Source of the DNA: Rhodocyclales bacterium
Lineage (GTDB): Bacteria; Pseudomonadota; Gammaproteobacteria; Burkholderiales; Rhodocyclaceae
Direction of reading: 5' to 3'
Assembly: GCA_026399415.1 (NCBI GenBank)
Contig: JAPLQZ010000223.1
Coordinates: 1 to 41,215, forward strand
Length of the DNA: 41,215 nt
The position numbers were made by a program, and so were the translations under genes. Under the pieces are notes generated by a model. The model made no database searches, was not told where the DNA came from, and was given only the letters and a program-made list of their open reading frames with translations. Positions 32,402-41,209 of this stretch are shown here, one piece after another; the stretch's first letter is position 1, and every line of letters begins with the position of its first letter.

Positions 32402-33332
32402 AGCGCGTCATGACATCCGCCATGCTCTCGGCCATGTCCGCACCGAACTGCTTGGCAAACTTCTCGGCAAAGTTCTGCTTGACGCTGAAATCGCGCACAT
32501 CACTGGCCTTGAAAACATCTCGGGCGACGCTGTCGACGGTGCCGTAGCCATCGGCCAGACCCAGTTCGATGCTCCTGGCGCCGCTCCACATCAGGCCGGA
32601 AAACATCTCCGGCGTTTCCTTGAGCCGCTTGCCGCGGCCTTTTCTCACCACGTCGATGAATTGCCCGTGAACTTCGCTGAGCATTTGCTTCGCATGATCC
32701 TTGTGCTGTTCATTTTGCGGCGAAAAAGGATCGAGAAAACCCTTGCTCTCGCCTGCAGTCAACAGTCGCCGCTCGACGCCAAGCTTTTCCATGGTGCCGG
32801 TAAAACCAAAGCCATCCATCAACACGCCGATAGAGCCGACGATACTGGCCTTGTCCACGAAGATCTTGTCCGCCGCCGCCGCAACGTAGTAGCCGCCAGA
32901 AGCGCAGACATCCTCGACGACGACGTGAAGCGGAATCTCCGGATGCGCGGCACGCAAGCGCCGCATTTCGTCGTTGATGATTCCCGACTGCACCGGGCTG
33001 CCGCCCGGACTGTTGATGCGCAGGATCACTCCTGCCGTATGCTTGTCTTCGAAGGCCGCCTGCAACCCGCTGATGACATGCTCGGCATTGGCGTCGCCCT
33101 TGGCCTTGATGACGCCATTCAGGTTCACCAGGGCCGTGAATTTGGCTCCGTCGGCGAGTTTGTCGGTCTGGCCCCAGTCGACCACCAAACCAAGAATCAC
33201 CGCCAGGTAGCCGAACCCGAGCAACTTGAAAAAGATTCCCCAGCGGCGACCGCGCCGCTGCTCGGCAAGCGCTTCAAGCGCGAGCTTTTCAAGAACCTTG
33301 CGTTCCCACTGCACATCATTGCTATCCGACAC
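32388..33332 (-). CDS. S49-family signal peptide peptidase (SppA-like)
   Basis: A membrane-anchored serine protease of about 314 residues. I place the start at GTG 33332 (VSDSNDVQWERKVLE, with AGGGAA just upstream); a TTG at 33350 would extend it by six residues and deepen the overlap with the Rieske gene. One transmembrane helix follows the basic stretch QRRGRRWGIFFKLLG. The catalytic serine lies in CASGGYYVA and the likely general-base lysine in GESKGFLDP, both in SppA order. Short SppA proteins form periplasmic rings that degrade leftover signal peptides. It is the last gene in a chain of four overlapping genes starting with rluC. Confidence 0.88.
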   Translation of the reverse strand: MSDSNDVQWERKVLEKLALEALAEQRRGRRWGIFFKLLGFGYLAVILGLVVDWGQTDKLADGAKFTALVNLNGVIKAKGDANAEHVISGLQAAFEDKHTAGVILRINSPGGSPVQSGIINDEMRRLRAAHPEIPLHVVVEDVCASGGYYVAAAADKIFVDKASIVGSIGVLMDGFGFTGTMEKLGVERRLLTAGESKGFLDPFSPQNEQHKDHAKQMLSEVHGQFIDVVRKGRGKRLKETPEMFSGLMWSGARSIELGLADGYGTVDSVARDVFKASDVRDFSVKQNFAEKFAKQFGADMAESMADVMTRFTLR

Positions 33333-33699
33333 GTTCCCTGCCTTCCTCAATCAACAAGATTTGCCCGTCATTTTCGATCACGGACAGTGCGGCGAGCCCT
33401 TTGCCATTGCAACGCCCGCCCAGACAACGCCCCGATTCCGGCGCATACAGCGCGCCGTGTGTCGCGCAAATCAAGTATAAGCCTGAATGATCGAAGAACT
33501 CGCCTTCTTGCCAGTCCATTTCGACCGGCACATGGGCGCAGCGGTTCAGATAGGCATGCACCCGCCCCTGAAAGCGCACGACAAAGGCCGGCTCGCTGAC
33601 GCCGTGACAATCCACCGTGAAGCGCACGCCGCGCCCGCCCTCGACCAGTTCGTTACCGGCGCAGATCAGGCGGTGATTCAAGACTGTGTCCGCAACCAT
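33322..33699 (-). CDS. Small Rieske [2Fe-2S] protein
   Basis: A 125-residue single-domain protein. The cluster ligands are Cys54 and His56 (NRCAHVPVE) and Cys78 and His81 (ICATHGALY), the pattern C-x-H...C-x2-H of ferredoxin-type Rieske proteins. The later CLGGRCNGK resembles sequences of soluble Rieske proteins found next to SppA and HAD genes in Betaproteobacteria. It may pass electrons to an unidentified oxygenase or reductase. It overlaps the HAD gene by about 22 bp and the peptidase gene by about 11 bp. Confidence 0.85.
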   Translation of the reverse strand: MVADTVLNHRLICAGNELVEGGRGVRFTVDCHGVSEPAFVVRFQGRVHAYLNRCAHVPVEMDWQEGEFFDHSGLYLICATHGALYAPESGRCLGGRCNGKGLAALSVIENDGQILLIEEGRERVG

Positions 33700-34334
33700 G
33701 CCGCCAGTTCCGCGACATTGCCCGCACAGTACAAAGGGGCTTCCGCCTCCAGCGTTTCACGCGGATGGGCGCCATAAGCCACACCCAGCGCCGCCACGCC
33801 CGCGTTGCGGGCCATCTGCAGATCGTGAGTGGTGTCGCCAATCATCAACGTTGCTTGCGGTTCCACGCCAAACTCGTCCATCAATTCCTCGAGCATTTGC
33901 GGATCGGGCTTGGAATGACATTCGTCGGCGCAGCGTGAGGCCTGGAAGCGCGGCCCCAGCCCGCTAACGGCGAAGGCCCGATCCAGTCCCTTGCGTGTCT
34001 TGCCCGTCGCTACTGCAAGAATGTAGCCCGCCAGAGTCAGTTCCTCGATCAGTTCCGCTGCACCATCAAACAGCAGCAGATCATGGTCGCGCGACAGGTA
34101 GTGATGACGATAACGCTCCGCGACGTCGAGGTAGCGCTCCTTCGGCAGGTCAGGCAAAGCGTGGCGCAAAGCATCGATCAAGCCGAGACCGATGATGTGG
34201 TTTGCCCGCTCGTCAGAGGGCGGTTCAATGCCGAGGTCGGTCGCCGCCGCCTGGATGCTGGCGACGATGGCGCCCGTCGAATCCATCAGAGTGCCGTCCC
34301 AGTCGAAGACGATCAGTTCAAAACGCCTGGCCAT
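33678..34334 (-). CDS. HAD-family hydrolase (phosphoglycolate-phosphatase-like)
   Basis: A 218-residue haloacid-dehalogenase-fold phosphatase. The start at 34334 has AAGGGA upstream; the open frame further up lies inside rluC and is not used. The motifs are nucleophile Asp11 and Asp13 in FDWDGTLMDST, motif II VATGK, a lysine near SKPDPQM, and motif IV MIGDTTHDLQMARNAG. These are all intact, with a Gph-like cap. It dephosphorylates a small phosphate ester; phosphoglycolate is one possibility. It overlaps rluC by 17 bp. This chain of four overlapping genes suggests one transcript. Confidence 0.88.
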   Translation of the reverse strand: MARRFELIVFDWDGTLMDSTGAIVASIQAAATDLGIEPPSDERANHIIGLGLIDALRHALPDLPKERYLDVAERYRHHYLSRDHDLLLFDGAAELIEELTLAGYILAVATGKTRKGLDRAFAVSGLGPRFQASRCADECHSKPDPQMLEELMDEFGVEPQATLMIGDTTHDLQMARNAGVAALGVAYGAHPRETLEAEAPLYCAGNVAELAAWLRTQS

Positions 34335-35280
34335 AATCCCTTGTTTCGTTTCTATCGAGCTTTTCAGTAAAGCTGCGCAATTCCACCGGCAGCGGCGATT
34401 CGAGTTCCAGCGGCGCCCCGGAGAGCGGATGCGGCAGCGCAAGCTTCGCCGCATGCAGGAACATGCGGCCGAGCCCGGTCTTCTGCAAGGCCTTGTTCAG
34501 GGGAAAATCACCATACTTGTCGTCGCCGGCGATCGGGAATCCCAGATGGGCAAGATGGACGCGAATCTGGTGGGTCCGCCCGGTCTTGAGTTCCACCTCG
34601 ACCAGGCTGAAATTCTCCCAGCGCGCCACCAGCCGCACGATGGAATGCGACGGCTTGCCCTCGGGATCGACACTGACCCGGCGTTCGCCCTCCGCTGTCA
34701 GATACTTGTGCAAAGGCAGGCGGACGTGCTGCAACTCATTGCGCCAGCGGCCCTTGACCAGTGCCAGATAGCGCTTGCTGATGCCGCCGTCGCGGAACTG
34801 GTCATGCAGCCTGGTCAGCGCCATGCGCTTCTTGGCCACCAGCAGCAGGCCCGAGGTATCGCGATCCAGCCGGTGCGCCAGTTCAAGAAACTTCGCCAGC
34901 GGCCGCGCGCGGCGCAATTGTTCGATAACCCCGAAGGAAACCCCGCTGCCGCCGTGCACCGCGACGCCGGCCGGCTTGTCGATCACGATGAGCGCCTCGT
35001 CTTCCAAAGCGATCACGAAATCCCTTGCCGGAACAGCAGCTTGCGACGGCCTTTCGGCAGTTCTTATGGGCGGTACGCGCACCCGGTCGCCAATCTGGAG
35101 CCGATACTCGGCCTGCACCCGGCCCTTGTTCACCCGCACCTCGCCGCTGCGCACGATGCGATAGATGTGACTCTTCGGCACACCCTTGGCGATACGCAGC
35201 AGAAAGTTGTCGAGGCGCTGACCTTCGGCGTCCTCGTCAACTTCAAGCCATGTAACCGAATCTTTGCTTAAGTCCTTCAT
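34318..35280 (-). CDS. rluC: 23S rRNA pseudouridine synthase RluC
   Basis: A 320-residue protein with an N-terminal S4 RNA-binding domain (QRLDNFLLRIAKGVPKSHIYRIVRSGEVRVN) and a catalytic domain with HRLDRDTSGLLLVAK, where Asp139 is the nucleophile. It converts three uridines of 23S rRNA helix regions (955, 2504, 2580 in E. coli numbering) to pseudouridine. The start is taken at ATG 35280 rather than a TTG six bases upstream. It is divergent from rne, the standard arrangement in many Proteobacteria. Confidence 0.9.
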   Translation of the reverse strand: MKDLSKDSVTWLEVDEDAEGQRLDNFLLRIAKGVPKSHIYRIVRSGEVRVNKGRVQAEYRLQIGDRVRVPPIRTAERPSQAAVPARDFVIALEDEALIVIDKPAGVAVHGGSGVSFGVIEQLRRARPLAKFLELAHRLDRDTSGLLLVAKKRMALTRLHDQFRDGGISKRYLALVKGRWRNELQHVRLPLHKYLTAEGERRVSVDPEGKPSHSIVRLVARWENFSLVEVELKTGRTHQIRVHLAHLGFPIAGDDKYGDFPLNKALQKTGLGRMFLHAAKLALPHPLSGAPLELESPLPVELRSFTEKLDRNETRDYGQAF

Positions 35281-35755
35281 TTCCAATATACTGCTTGCTT
35301 GGTTAGCCGTCCCGTGACGGTGTGCCCGGCGGCCCGAAGTGGCGTCGGTGGCACGGTTCCCGGGGTGTCGTTGCCTCCCATGCAGTATCGCTTGTCAGTG
35401 ATCAGATGCAGAGGGGCGACAAGGGCGCGCAAGCAACGGAAAACAGCCGACGGACTTAACAAACCGACCGGTAACGCGACCAGCCGACCACAGGGTATTT
35501 CGCTCGCCCGAAAGAGCGATACTACTTGATTGCGCACAATACACGCACAGATTTGGGCACAGATTGCCGGACGTTGATCATGAGTCAGCGACCGCCTAAC
35601 CGAAGACAAGTCATCAACCCCGTTTGCCACGATAAACCTTAGGCGCCATGAACCTGCCGAACCAACCGCAAACCCGAGGCACACCGCCCGCGTCCTGACG
35701 CCCGCAGTGTGCGACTTGTCGTGCCCTCCTGCAGTGAATGCGCGAGGGAGCACAC
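35281..35755. other. Intergenic region between rluC and rne; likely long rne leader
   Basis: This 475-bp stretch has no protein gene I can support. It contains small hairpins at 35307-35320 (5-bp stem, 4-nt loop) and 35500-35519 (TCGCTC/GAGCGA stem, 8-nt loop), and a Shine-Dalgarno GAGGGAG (35744-35750) before rne. In Enterobacteria the rne transcript has a long structured 5' leader through which RNase E controls its own level. A similar role here is plausible but not shown. No convincing -35/-10 pair was found. Confidence 0.5.
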
Positions 35756-38524
35756 ATGAAACGCATGCTTTTCAATGCGACGCAGGCTGAGGAACTCCGC
35801 GTCGCGATCGTTGATGGTCAGAAACTGATTGACCTCGACATCGAATCAGCCAACAAGGAACAGCGCAAGAGCAACATCTACAAGGCGATCATCACCCGCA
35901 TCGAGCCCTTTGTCGACTATGGCGCGGAGCGCCACGGTTTTCTGCCGTTCAAGGAAATTTCACGCACTTATTTCAAGCCCGGCGTCGACGCCGGCAAAGC
36001 GCGTATTCAGGACGTCCTCAGCAACGGCCAGGAAATCATCGTCCAGGTCGAAAAGGACGAACGCGGCAACAAGGGCGCGGCACTGACCACCTACGTCTCG
36101 CTGGCCGGACGCTACCTCGTGCTGATGCCCAACAACCCGCGTGGCGGCGGCGTTTCGCGCCGCGTCGAGGGTGATGACCGGCAGGAACTGCGCGAGATCA
36201 TGGACCAACTGATCGTTCCCGCCGGCACCAGCCTGATCGCCCGCACCGCAGGCATCGGCCGCGGGCTGGAAGAACTGCAGTGGGATCTTAACTACCTGCT
36301 GCAACTCTGGGGCGCCATCGATGGTGCATCCAAGGCACAGAGCGGAGCCTTTCTGATCTATCAGGAATCGAGCCTGGTCATCCGTGCCATCCGCGACTAT
36401 TTTCATTCGGAAATCGGCGAAATCCTGATCGATACCGATGACATTTTCGAACAGGCGCAGCAGTTCATGGCGCATGTGATGCCCGGCACCGTCAATCGCG
36501 TCAAGCGTTATCACGACGACGTGCCGCTGTTCTCGCGCTTCCAGATCGAGCACCAGATCGAATCGGCTTACTCGCGCCAGGTCACGCTGCCTTCCGGCGG
36601 CGCCATCGTTATCGACCATACCGAAGCGCTGGTCTCGGTCGACGTCAACTCGGGTCGCGCCACCAAGGGCAGCGACATCGAGGAAACGGCGTTGCGTACC
36701 AACTGCGAAGCCGCTGACGAAATCGCCCGCCAGCTGCGCCTGCGCGACCTCGGCGGGCTGATCGTGATCGACTTCATCGACATGGAATCGGCCAAGAACC
36801 AGCGCGAAGTCGAAAATCGCCTGCGCGACGCCCTGCATTTCGACCGCGCCAGGGTCCAGACCGGCAAGATCAGCCGTTTCGGCCTGCTCGAACTGTCGCG
36901 CCAGCGCCTGCGCCCGGCACTCGCCGAAACCAGCTACATCACCTGCCCGCGCTGCACCGGCACCGGCCACATCCGCAGCACCGAATCGGCCGCACTGCAC
37001 ATCCTGCGCATCCTCGAAGAAGAAGCCATGAAGGAAAATACCGGCGCCCTGCATTGCCAGGTGCCGGTGGATGTCGCCACCTTCCTGCTCAACGAAAAAC
37101 GCGTCGACATCTCGCGCATCGAGATGCGCCACCGAGTGAATCTGGTGATCGTGCCCAACCGCCACCTGGAAACGCCGGCACATGAAATCGTTCGCCTCCG
37201 TCACGACCAGCTGAATGCCGAGGGTATCGTCCTCGCCAGCTACCAGATGGCGGAAAAGCCGATTGAAGAGGCCTACCAGCCGCCGTCCGCGCAGTCAGAA
37301 GCCAAGCCCGTCAAGATCGAGGCGGCGGTGAAGGGGATCACCCCGGATCAGCCGGCGCCGATCGTCGAACCCAAAGCAGCAGCGCCAGTCGCTCCGCCTC
37401 CGGCGGCCGACCAAGGCGGGTTCTTCGGCAAGATCATTTCCTTCTTCATGGGCGACAAGAAGACGGAAGCACCTGTCGTCAAAGAAGAAAAGGCCGATAA
37501 GCCGCCGCGCCGCGACAGCGGACGCGACCGCAACCGGGATGGCAATCGCGAAGGTGGCCGCGGTGGCCGCGACCGCAATGCTCGCCGCGACGGACGCGAC
37601 ACCCGCGAAGGCGGCGAACGCAAGGACAGAAGCGAACAGACGCCGCGCCCGCAGGGAAAGCGCGACGAGACGCAGCAGGCCGAAGGCGGCAACCGTCGCC
37701 CGCGCGACGGTCGCAACGAACCGCGTGAACCGAAGGAAGCCCGCGAGCCACGGGAGGCCCGCGAACCCCGTCCGCCGCGCGAGCCCAAGGAGCCCAGGGA
37801 ACCGCGTCAGCCGCGCAGCGAATCGAATGCGGCGTTAGCCGCCGTCCCGCCAGCGCCGACTCTTGCCGGCGACGGCAGTCAATCCACCAGCCAGGACGGC
37901 GAAGCCCGCAGCGGACGCAGAACCCGCGGTCGCGGGCGCGGCCGCGGTCGCAGTGAGGAAGGCAGCACACCGGAAATCGTCGCCGCCGGACTCGTCGCCG
38001 ATCAAGCCAGCGAGTTCGCTCCTGTCGCGACGGAAGCGGCAGCTCCGCAGCCGACCCCTGCGCCGGGGGTCGAGCCAATGGCAGCAGCCCCCATCGTCGA
38101 GGCCGTTGTCGAGGCCGTTGCGGCCCCGGTGGAGCCGACTCCGGCGCCCATCGTTGCCGAACCGGCACCCGTCGTCGCCGAACCGGTCGCCCCAACCGCC
38201 GTAGTGGTCGCAGTGCCGACTCCGCTGCCCGTCGTCGTTCCCACACCGGCCCCCGCCGCCGAGCCTGCCCCGCAATTCGTCGCGGCACCGCCTCAGCCGG
38301 CGACTCCCGTTGCCGATCCGATCATTGTTCCACCGGCACCGAAACCCGCTCCAGTGGATATTTCGGGATCATTGCAACAGGCCGGTCTGGTCATGATCGA
38401 AACCAGCCATGTGGCACCGGCCGCTGACAGCTTTGCACCGGCACAGCCTCTCGGCCGCAAGCCGAAGCCGGCGCCGGTGATCGTCAACGAGCCGCTGCAG
38501 ATGGTGGAAACCAAGAACGACTGA
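35756..38524 (+). CDS. rne: Ribonuclease E
   Basis: A 922-residue endoribonuclease. The start at 35756 follows GAGGGAG. Catalytic half, residues 1-520: S1 domain with VDYGAERHGFLPF, the DNase I-like core with metal ligands Asp296 (SVDVNSGRATKG) and Asp339 (LIVIDFIDME), and the zinc-link CPRC (Cys397, Cys400). Spacings match the E. coli enzyme. The C-terminal half is disordered: an MTS-like amphipathic stretch (GFFGKIISFFMG, about 557-568), then Arg/Glu/Asp/Gly-rich RNA-binding tracts and a long Pro/Ala/Val-rich tail, the usual scaffold for degradosome partners. A dispersed 25-bp repeat is embedded in frame near residue 696. It governs mRNA decay and rRNA/tRNA maturation. Confidence 0.94.
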   Translation: MKRMLFNATQAEELRVAIVDGQKLIDLDIESANKEQRKSNIYKAIITRIEPFVDYGAERHGFLPFKEISRTYFKPGVDAGKARIQDVLSNGQEIIVQVEKDERGNKGAALTTYVSLAGRYLVLMPNNPRGGGVSRRVEGDDRQELREIMDQLIVPAGTSLIARTAGIGRGLEELQWDLNYLLQLWGAIDGASKAQSGAFLIYQESSLVIRAIRDYFHSEIGEILIDTDDIFEQAQQFMAHVMPGTVNRVKRYHDDVPLFSRFQIEHQIESAYSRQVTLPSGGAIVIDHTEALVSVDVNSGRATKGSDIEETALRTNCEAADEIARQLRLRDLGGLIVIDFIDMESAKNQREVENRLRDALHFDRARVQTGKISRFGLLELSRQRLRPALAETSYITCPRCTGTGHIRSTESAALHILRILEEEAMKENTGALHCQVPVDVATFLLNEKRVDISRIEMRHRVNLVIVPNRHLETPAHEIVRLRHDQLNAEGIVLASYQMAEKPIEEAYQPPSAQSEAKPVKIEAAVKGITPDQPAPIVEPKAAAPVAPPPAADQGGFFGKIISFFMGDKKTEAPVVKEEKADKPPRRDSGRDRNRDGNREGGRGGRDRNARRDGRDTREGGERKDRSEQTPRPQGKRDETQQAEGGNRRPRDGRNEPREPKEAREPREAREPRPPREPKEPREPRQPRSESNAALAAVPPAPTLAGDGSQSTSQDGEARSGRRTRGRGRGRGRSEEGSTPEIVAAGLVADQASEFAPVATEAAAPQPTPAPGVEPMAAAPIVEAVVEAVAAPVEPTPAPIVAEPAPVVAEPVAPTAVVVAVPTPLPVVVPTPAPAAEPAPQFVAAPPQPATPVADPIIVPPAPKPAPVDISGSLQQAGLVMIETSHVAPAADSFAPAQPLGRKPKPAPVIVNEPLQMVETKND
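37841..37865. repeat. Dispersed 25-bp repeat, copy 3, inside rne
   Basis: This segment is 24/25 identical to 6636-6660 and is read in frame as part of the disordered tail (AVPPAPTLAG). The flanks GCCGTC (37841-37846) and GACGGC downstream form a short imperfect hairpin. Conservation of a DNA repeat across intergenic and coding sites suggests a mobile or spreading element rather than a protein motif. Confidence 0.5.
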
Positions 38525-38545
38525 CGCTCGCTTCAGGAAAAGCAG

Positions 38546-38573
38546 CGGGCGCCATACGAAGGTATGGCGCCCG
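38546..38573. terminator. Bidirectional intrinsic terminator between rne and the phosphatase gene
   Basis: A perfect 12-bp stem (38546-38557 with 38562-38573) closes a GAAG loop and can extend by about four weaker pairs. On the plus strand it is followed by TTGTT, and on the minus strand by a short T-run (GCTTTTCC). It lies in the 53-bp gap between two convergent genes and can end both transcripts. Confidence 0.85.
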
Positions 38574-38577
38574 TTGT

Positions 38578-39051
38578 TCATGGGGCGCTGAGTTTCAAGA
38601 TCAGTCCGGTCGCCGCGTCCTCGATCAAATCGAGCACGTGTTCAAAGCCCTGCGCGCCACCATAGTAGGGATCAGGCACTTCGTCCTCCCCGAAACGCTC
38701 GCCGAATTCGAGGAACAATCCAAGTTTTTTCTGATGGGACCGCGGACAGGCACGCTGCAGCAATTCCAGATGCTCGCGATCCATCGCCAGCACGTAATCG
38801 AAGCGGATGAAATCAAACTCCGTCACCCGTCGCGCGCGCAAGGGCGCCAAATCATAGCCTCGTCGCAAGGCTGCGGCGACCGTTCTAGGATCGGGCGGAT
38901 CGCCGACATGGTAGCCATGGGTGGCAGCCGAATCGAACTCGAACAGATGGTCCACGCGATGCTTCGCCGCCAGTCCGCGCGCCACCCCTTCCGCCGTGGG
39001 CGACCGACAAATATTTCCGGTGCAGACAAACAGGATTCTGTGCAGCTTCAC
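38578..39051 (-). CDS. Low-molecular-weight protein-tyrosine phosphatase
   Basis: A 157-residue phosphatase, typical length. The P-loop CTGNICRS (Cys10 to Ser17) holds the nucleophilic cysteine and arginine, and DPYYGG near residue 120 carries the general acid aspartate. Such enzymes act on phosphotyrosine proteins, for example Wzc-type kinases, or on small phosphate esters. The start is a GTG whose GTGA overlaps the uvrB stop by four bases, so expression was probably coupled to uvrB. With uvrB broken upstream, coupling may be reduced. It ends just before the bidirectional terminator. Confidence 0.9.
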   Translation of the reverse strand: MKLHRILFVCTGNICRSPTAEGVARGLAAKHRVDHLFEFDSAATHGYHVGDPPDPRTVAAALRRGYDLAPLRARRVTEFDFIRFDYVLAMDREHLELLQRACPRSHQKKLGLFLEFGERFGEDEVPDPYYGGAQGFEHVLDLIEDAATGLILKLSAP

Positions 39052-41098
39052 GCCGCGTTTCCTGGCGCGTCGTGCGCTTCGCCGCCAAAAGCGAGGCGCT
39101 GGATGCGGAACAGTTCATCGCGGGCCGCAGCAGCCTCTTCGAACTCCAGATTCTTCGCGTGCTCCTGCATGGCCTTCTCCAGCCGCCTGATTTCGCGCGA
39201 CAGATCCTTCTCGCTCATCACTTCGTAACGCGCCGCCTCCTGCGCGGCCTTAAGTTCCCGCACCGCCGTTTCCGAATCGTAGATGCCGTCGATCATGTCC
39301 TTGATGCGTTTCTTGACGCCGATCGGCGTGATGCCCATCGCCTCGTTGTGCGCCAGTTGCTTTGCCCGGCGGCGGCCGGTTTCGGCCATGGCACGCTGCA
39401 TCGAATCCGTGATTCGATCGGCATAGAGCATCGCCTTGCCGTTCAAATGTCTGGCGGCGCGTCCCATGGTCTGGATCAGCGAACGCGTCGAGCGCAGGAA
39501 ACCTTCCTTGTCGGCATCGAGAATCGCCACCAGCGAAACCTCCGGAATATCCAGTCCTTCGCGCAACAGGTTGATGCCGACCAGCACATCGAACTCGCCC
39601 AGTCGAAGATCGCGAATGATCTCGACCCGTTCCACGGTATCGATGTCGGAATGCAGGTAGCGCACCTTGATGCCATTGTCGTTGAGGTACTCGGTCAGCT
39701 GCTCCGACAGCCGCTTGGTCAGCGTCGTCACCAGTACCCGCTCACCCAGCGCGATACGCTTCTTGCACTCCGAAAGCAGATCATCCACCTGGGTGCTGGC
39801 GGGCCGCACCTCGACCACCGGGTCGACCAACCCGGTCGGCCGCACCAGTTGCTCCACCACCTGGCCCTGATGCGCTTCCTCGTAGGTCGAGGGCGTTGCA
39901 GAAACGAACACCGTCTGCGGCATCAGCTTCTCGAACTCCTCGAACTTCAATGGCCGGTTGTCCAGTGCCGAGGGCAGTTTTCCTTGCGCGAGCGGTCGCC
40001 CTTGTACATGCCGCCGACCTGCGGAATCGTCACATGCGATTCGTCGACAAACATGATCGCATCGGGCGGCAGGTAATCGTAGAGTGTCGGCGGCGGCTCG
40101 CCCGGCTGGCGGCCCGAGAGATGCCGCGAGTAGTTCTCGATACCCTTGCAAAAACCCAGCTGGTCGAGCATTTCCAGATCAAAGCGGGTGCGCTGTTCGA
40201 TGCGCTGGCACTCGACCAGTTTCTGATTCGCCTGAAAGAACTCGATGCGCTCGCGCAGTTCTTCCTTGATCGCCTCGATGGCCTTGAGCACTGTGGCGCG
40301 CGGCGTGACGTAATGGCTCGACGGAAACACCGTGAAGCGGCCGAGCTTCTGCCTCGTATGCCCGGTGAGCGGATCAAAAACCGTCAGGCCCTCGATCTCG
40401 TCATCGAACAGCGTGATGCGCACCGCACTCTCGGCGTTCTCCGCCGGGAAGACATCGATCACGTCGCCGCGCACGCGATACACGCCGCGCTTGAAATCGA
40501 TTTCGTTGCGCTCGTACTGCATTTCCGTCAGGCGGCGGATGATCTCGCGCTGGCCGATCCTCTCGCCCGTGCGCAGGTGCAGGATCATGCTGTGGTAATC
40601 GACCGGATCGCCGATGCCGTAGATCGCCGACACCGTGCACACGATCACCACGTCGCGCCGTTCCAGCAGACTCTTGGTCGCCGACAGGCGCAACTGCTCG
40701 ATGTGCTCGTTGATCGACGAATCCTTCTCGATGAACAGATCGCGCGACGGAACGTAGGCCTCGGGTTGGTAGTAGTCGTAGTAGGAGACGAAATATTCGA
40801 CCGCGTTCTCCGGAAAGAACTCGCGGAACTCCGAATACAGTTGCGCCGCCAGCGTCTTGTTGGGCGCCAGCACCAGCGCTGGACGGCCGAGTCTGGCAAT
40901 CACGTTGGCCATGGTAAAGGTCTTGCCCGAGCCGGTCACGCCGAGCAAGGTCTGGAATGAAAGTCCGTCGTTGAACCCTTCGGTCAGCAGGCGAATCGCC
41001 TCGGGCTGATCCCCTGCCGGCAGAAACGGCTGATGCAGGCGCCAGGGACTGCCCGCGAACTCGATCACCCGCCCCTTCAACTCGTGAATCTCGGCCAT
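39048..41098 (-). pseudogene. uvrB: uvrB, frameshifted by an apparent 22-nt deletion
   Basis: Excinuclease ABC subunit B, the DNA damage-verifying helicase-like protein of nucleotide excision repair. Translation from 41098 gives the normal N-terminus, Walker A GVTGSGKT (53-60), the beta-hairpin [24 protein letters not shown] and [13 protein letters not shown], then leaves frame at about 39977 and stops at 39947 after about 383 residues. The rest continues intact in another frame: [20 protein letters not shown], the GRAAR motif VI and the C-terminal UVR domain to 39048. The expected seven residues between, LVEYGFR, are missing. Adding 22 bases gives an exact 691-codon reading frame (690 residues), normal for UvrB. 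The lesion may be real or an assembly error. Confidence 0.9.
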
Positions 41099-41204
41099 TA
41101 CCTGTCTATCCACGTATGGAAACCGGAGCAAAACCTGATCAAAGCCACCCAGGCAATGCGGTATTATTGCTCGTTTTACGGCTTTCCGTCCTCGCCTTCC
41201 TCTC

Positions 41205-41209
41205 AGGAG
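41205..41209 (+). promoter_or_regulatory. Shine-Dalgarno of a plus-strand gene starting at or beyond the right edge
   Basis: AGGAG is followed by TTTTCA at the last base, well placed for an ATG that would begin at 41215 or just outside. Upstream at 41162-41167 is a TATTAT hexamer without a convincing -35. In many Betaproteobacteria uvrB is divergent from an aminotransferase gene, which would fit, but nothing of the coding region is visible. Confidence 0.4.

Noticed and set aside
35302-35320. TTAGCCGTCCCG ahead of rne resembling the start of the dispersed repeat
   Set aside because: The match stops after about 12 bases and the diagnostic core (GCGCCGACTCTT) is missing.
35277-35753. Minus-strand open frame of 158 codons filling the rluC-rne gap
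   Set aside because: No ribosome binding site, no recognisable composition or motif, and it overlaps the rluC start; the region is better read as non-coding.
35960-37204. 414-codon minus-strand open frame opposite the catalytic half of rne
   Set aside because: It is antisense to highly conserved RNase E sequence; nothing in its translation looks like a protein family.
37560-38340. Repetitive Arg/Glu and Pro/Ala/Val tracts of the rne tail as a possible tandem-repeat or CRISPR-like array
   Set aside because: Units are irregular and explained by the disordered RNase E scaffold; there are no regular spacers.
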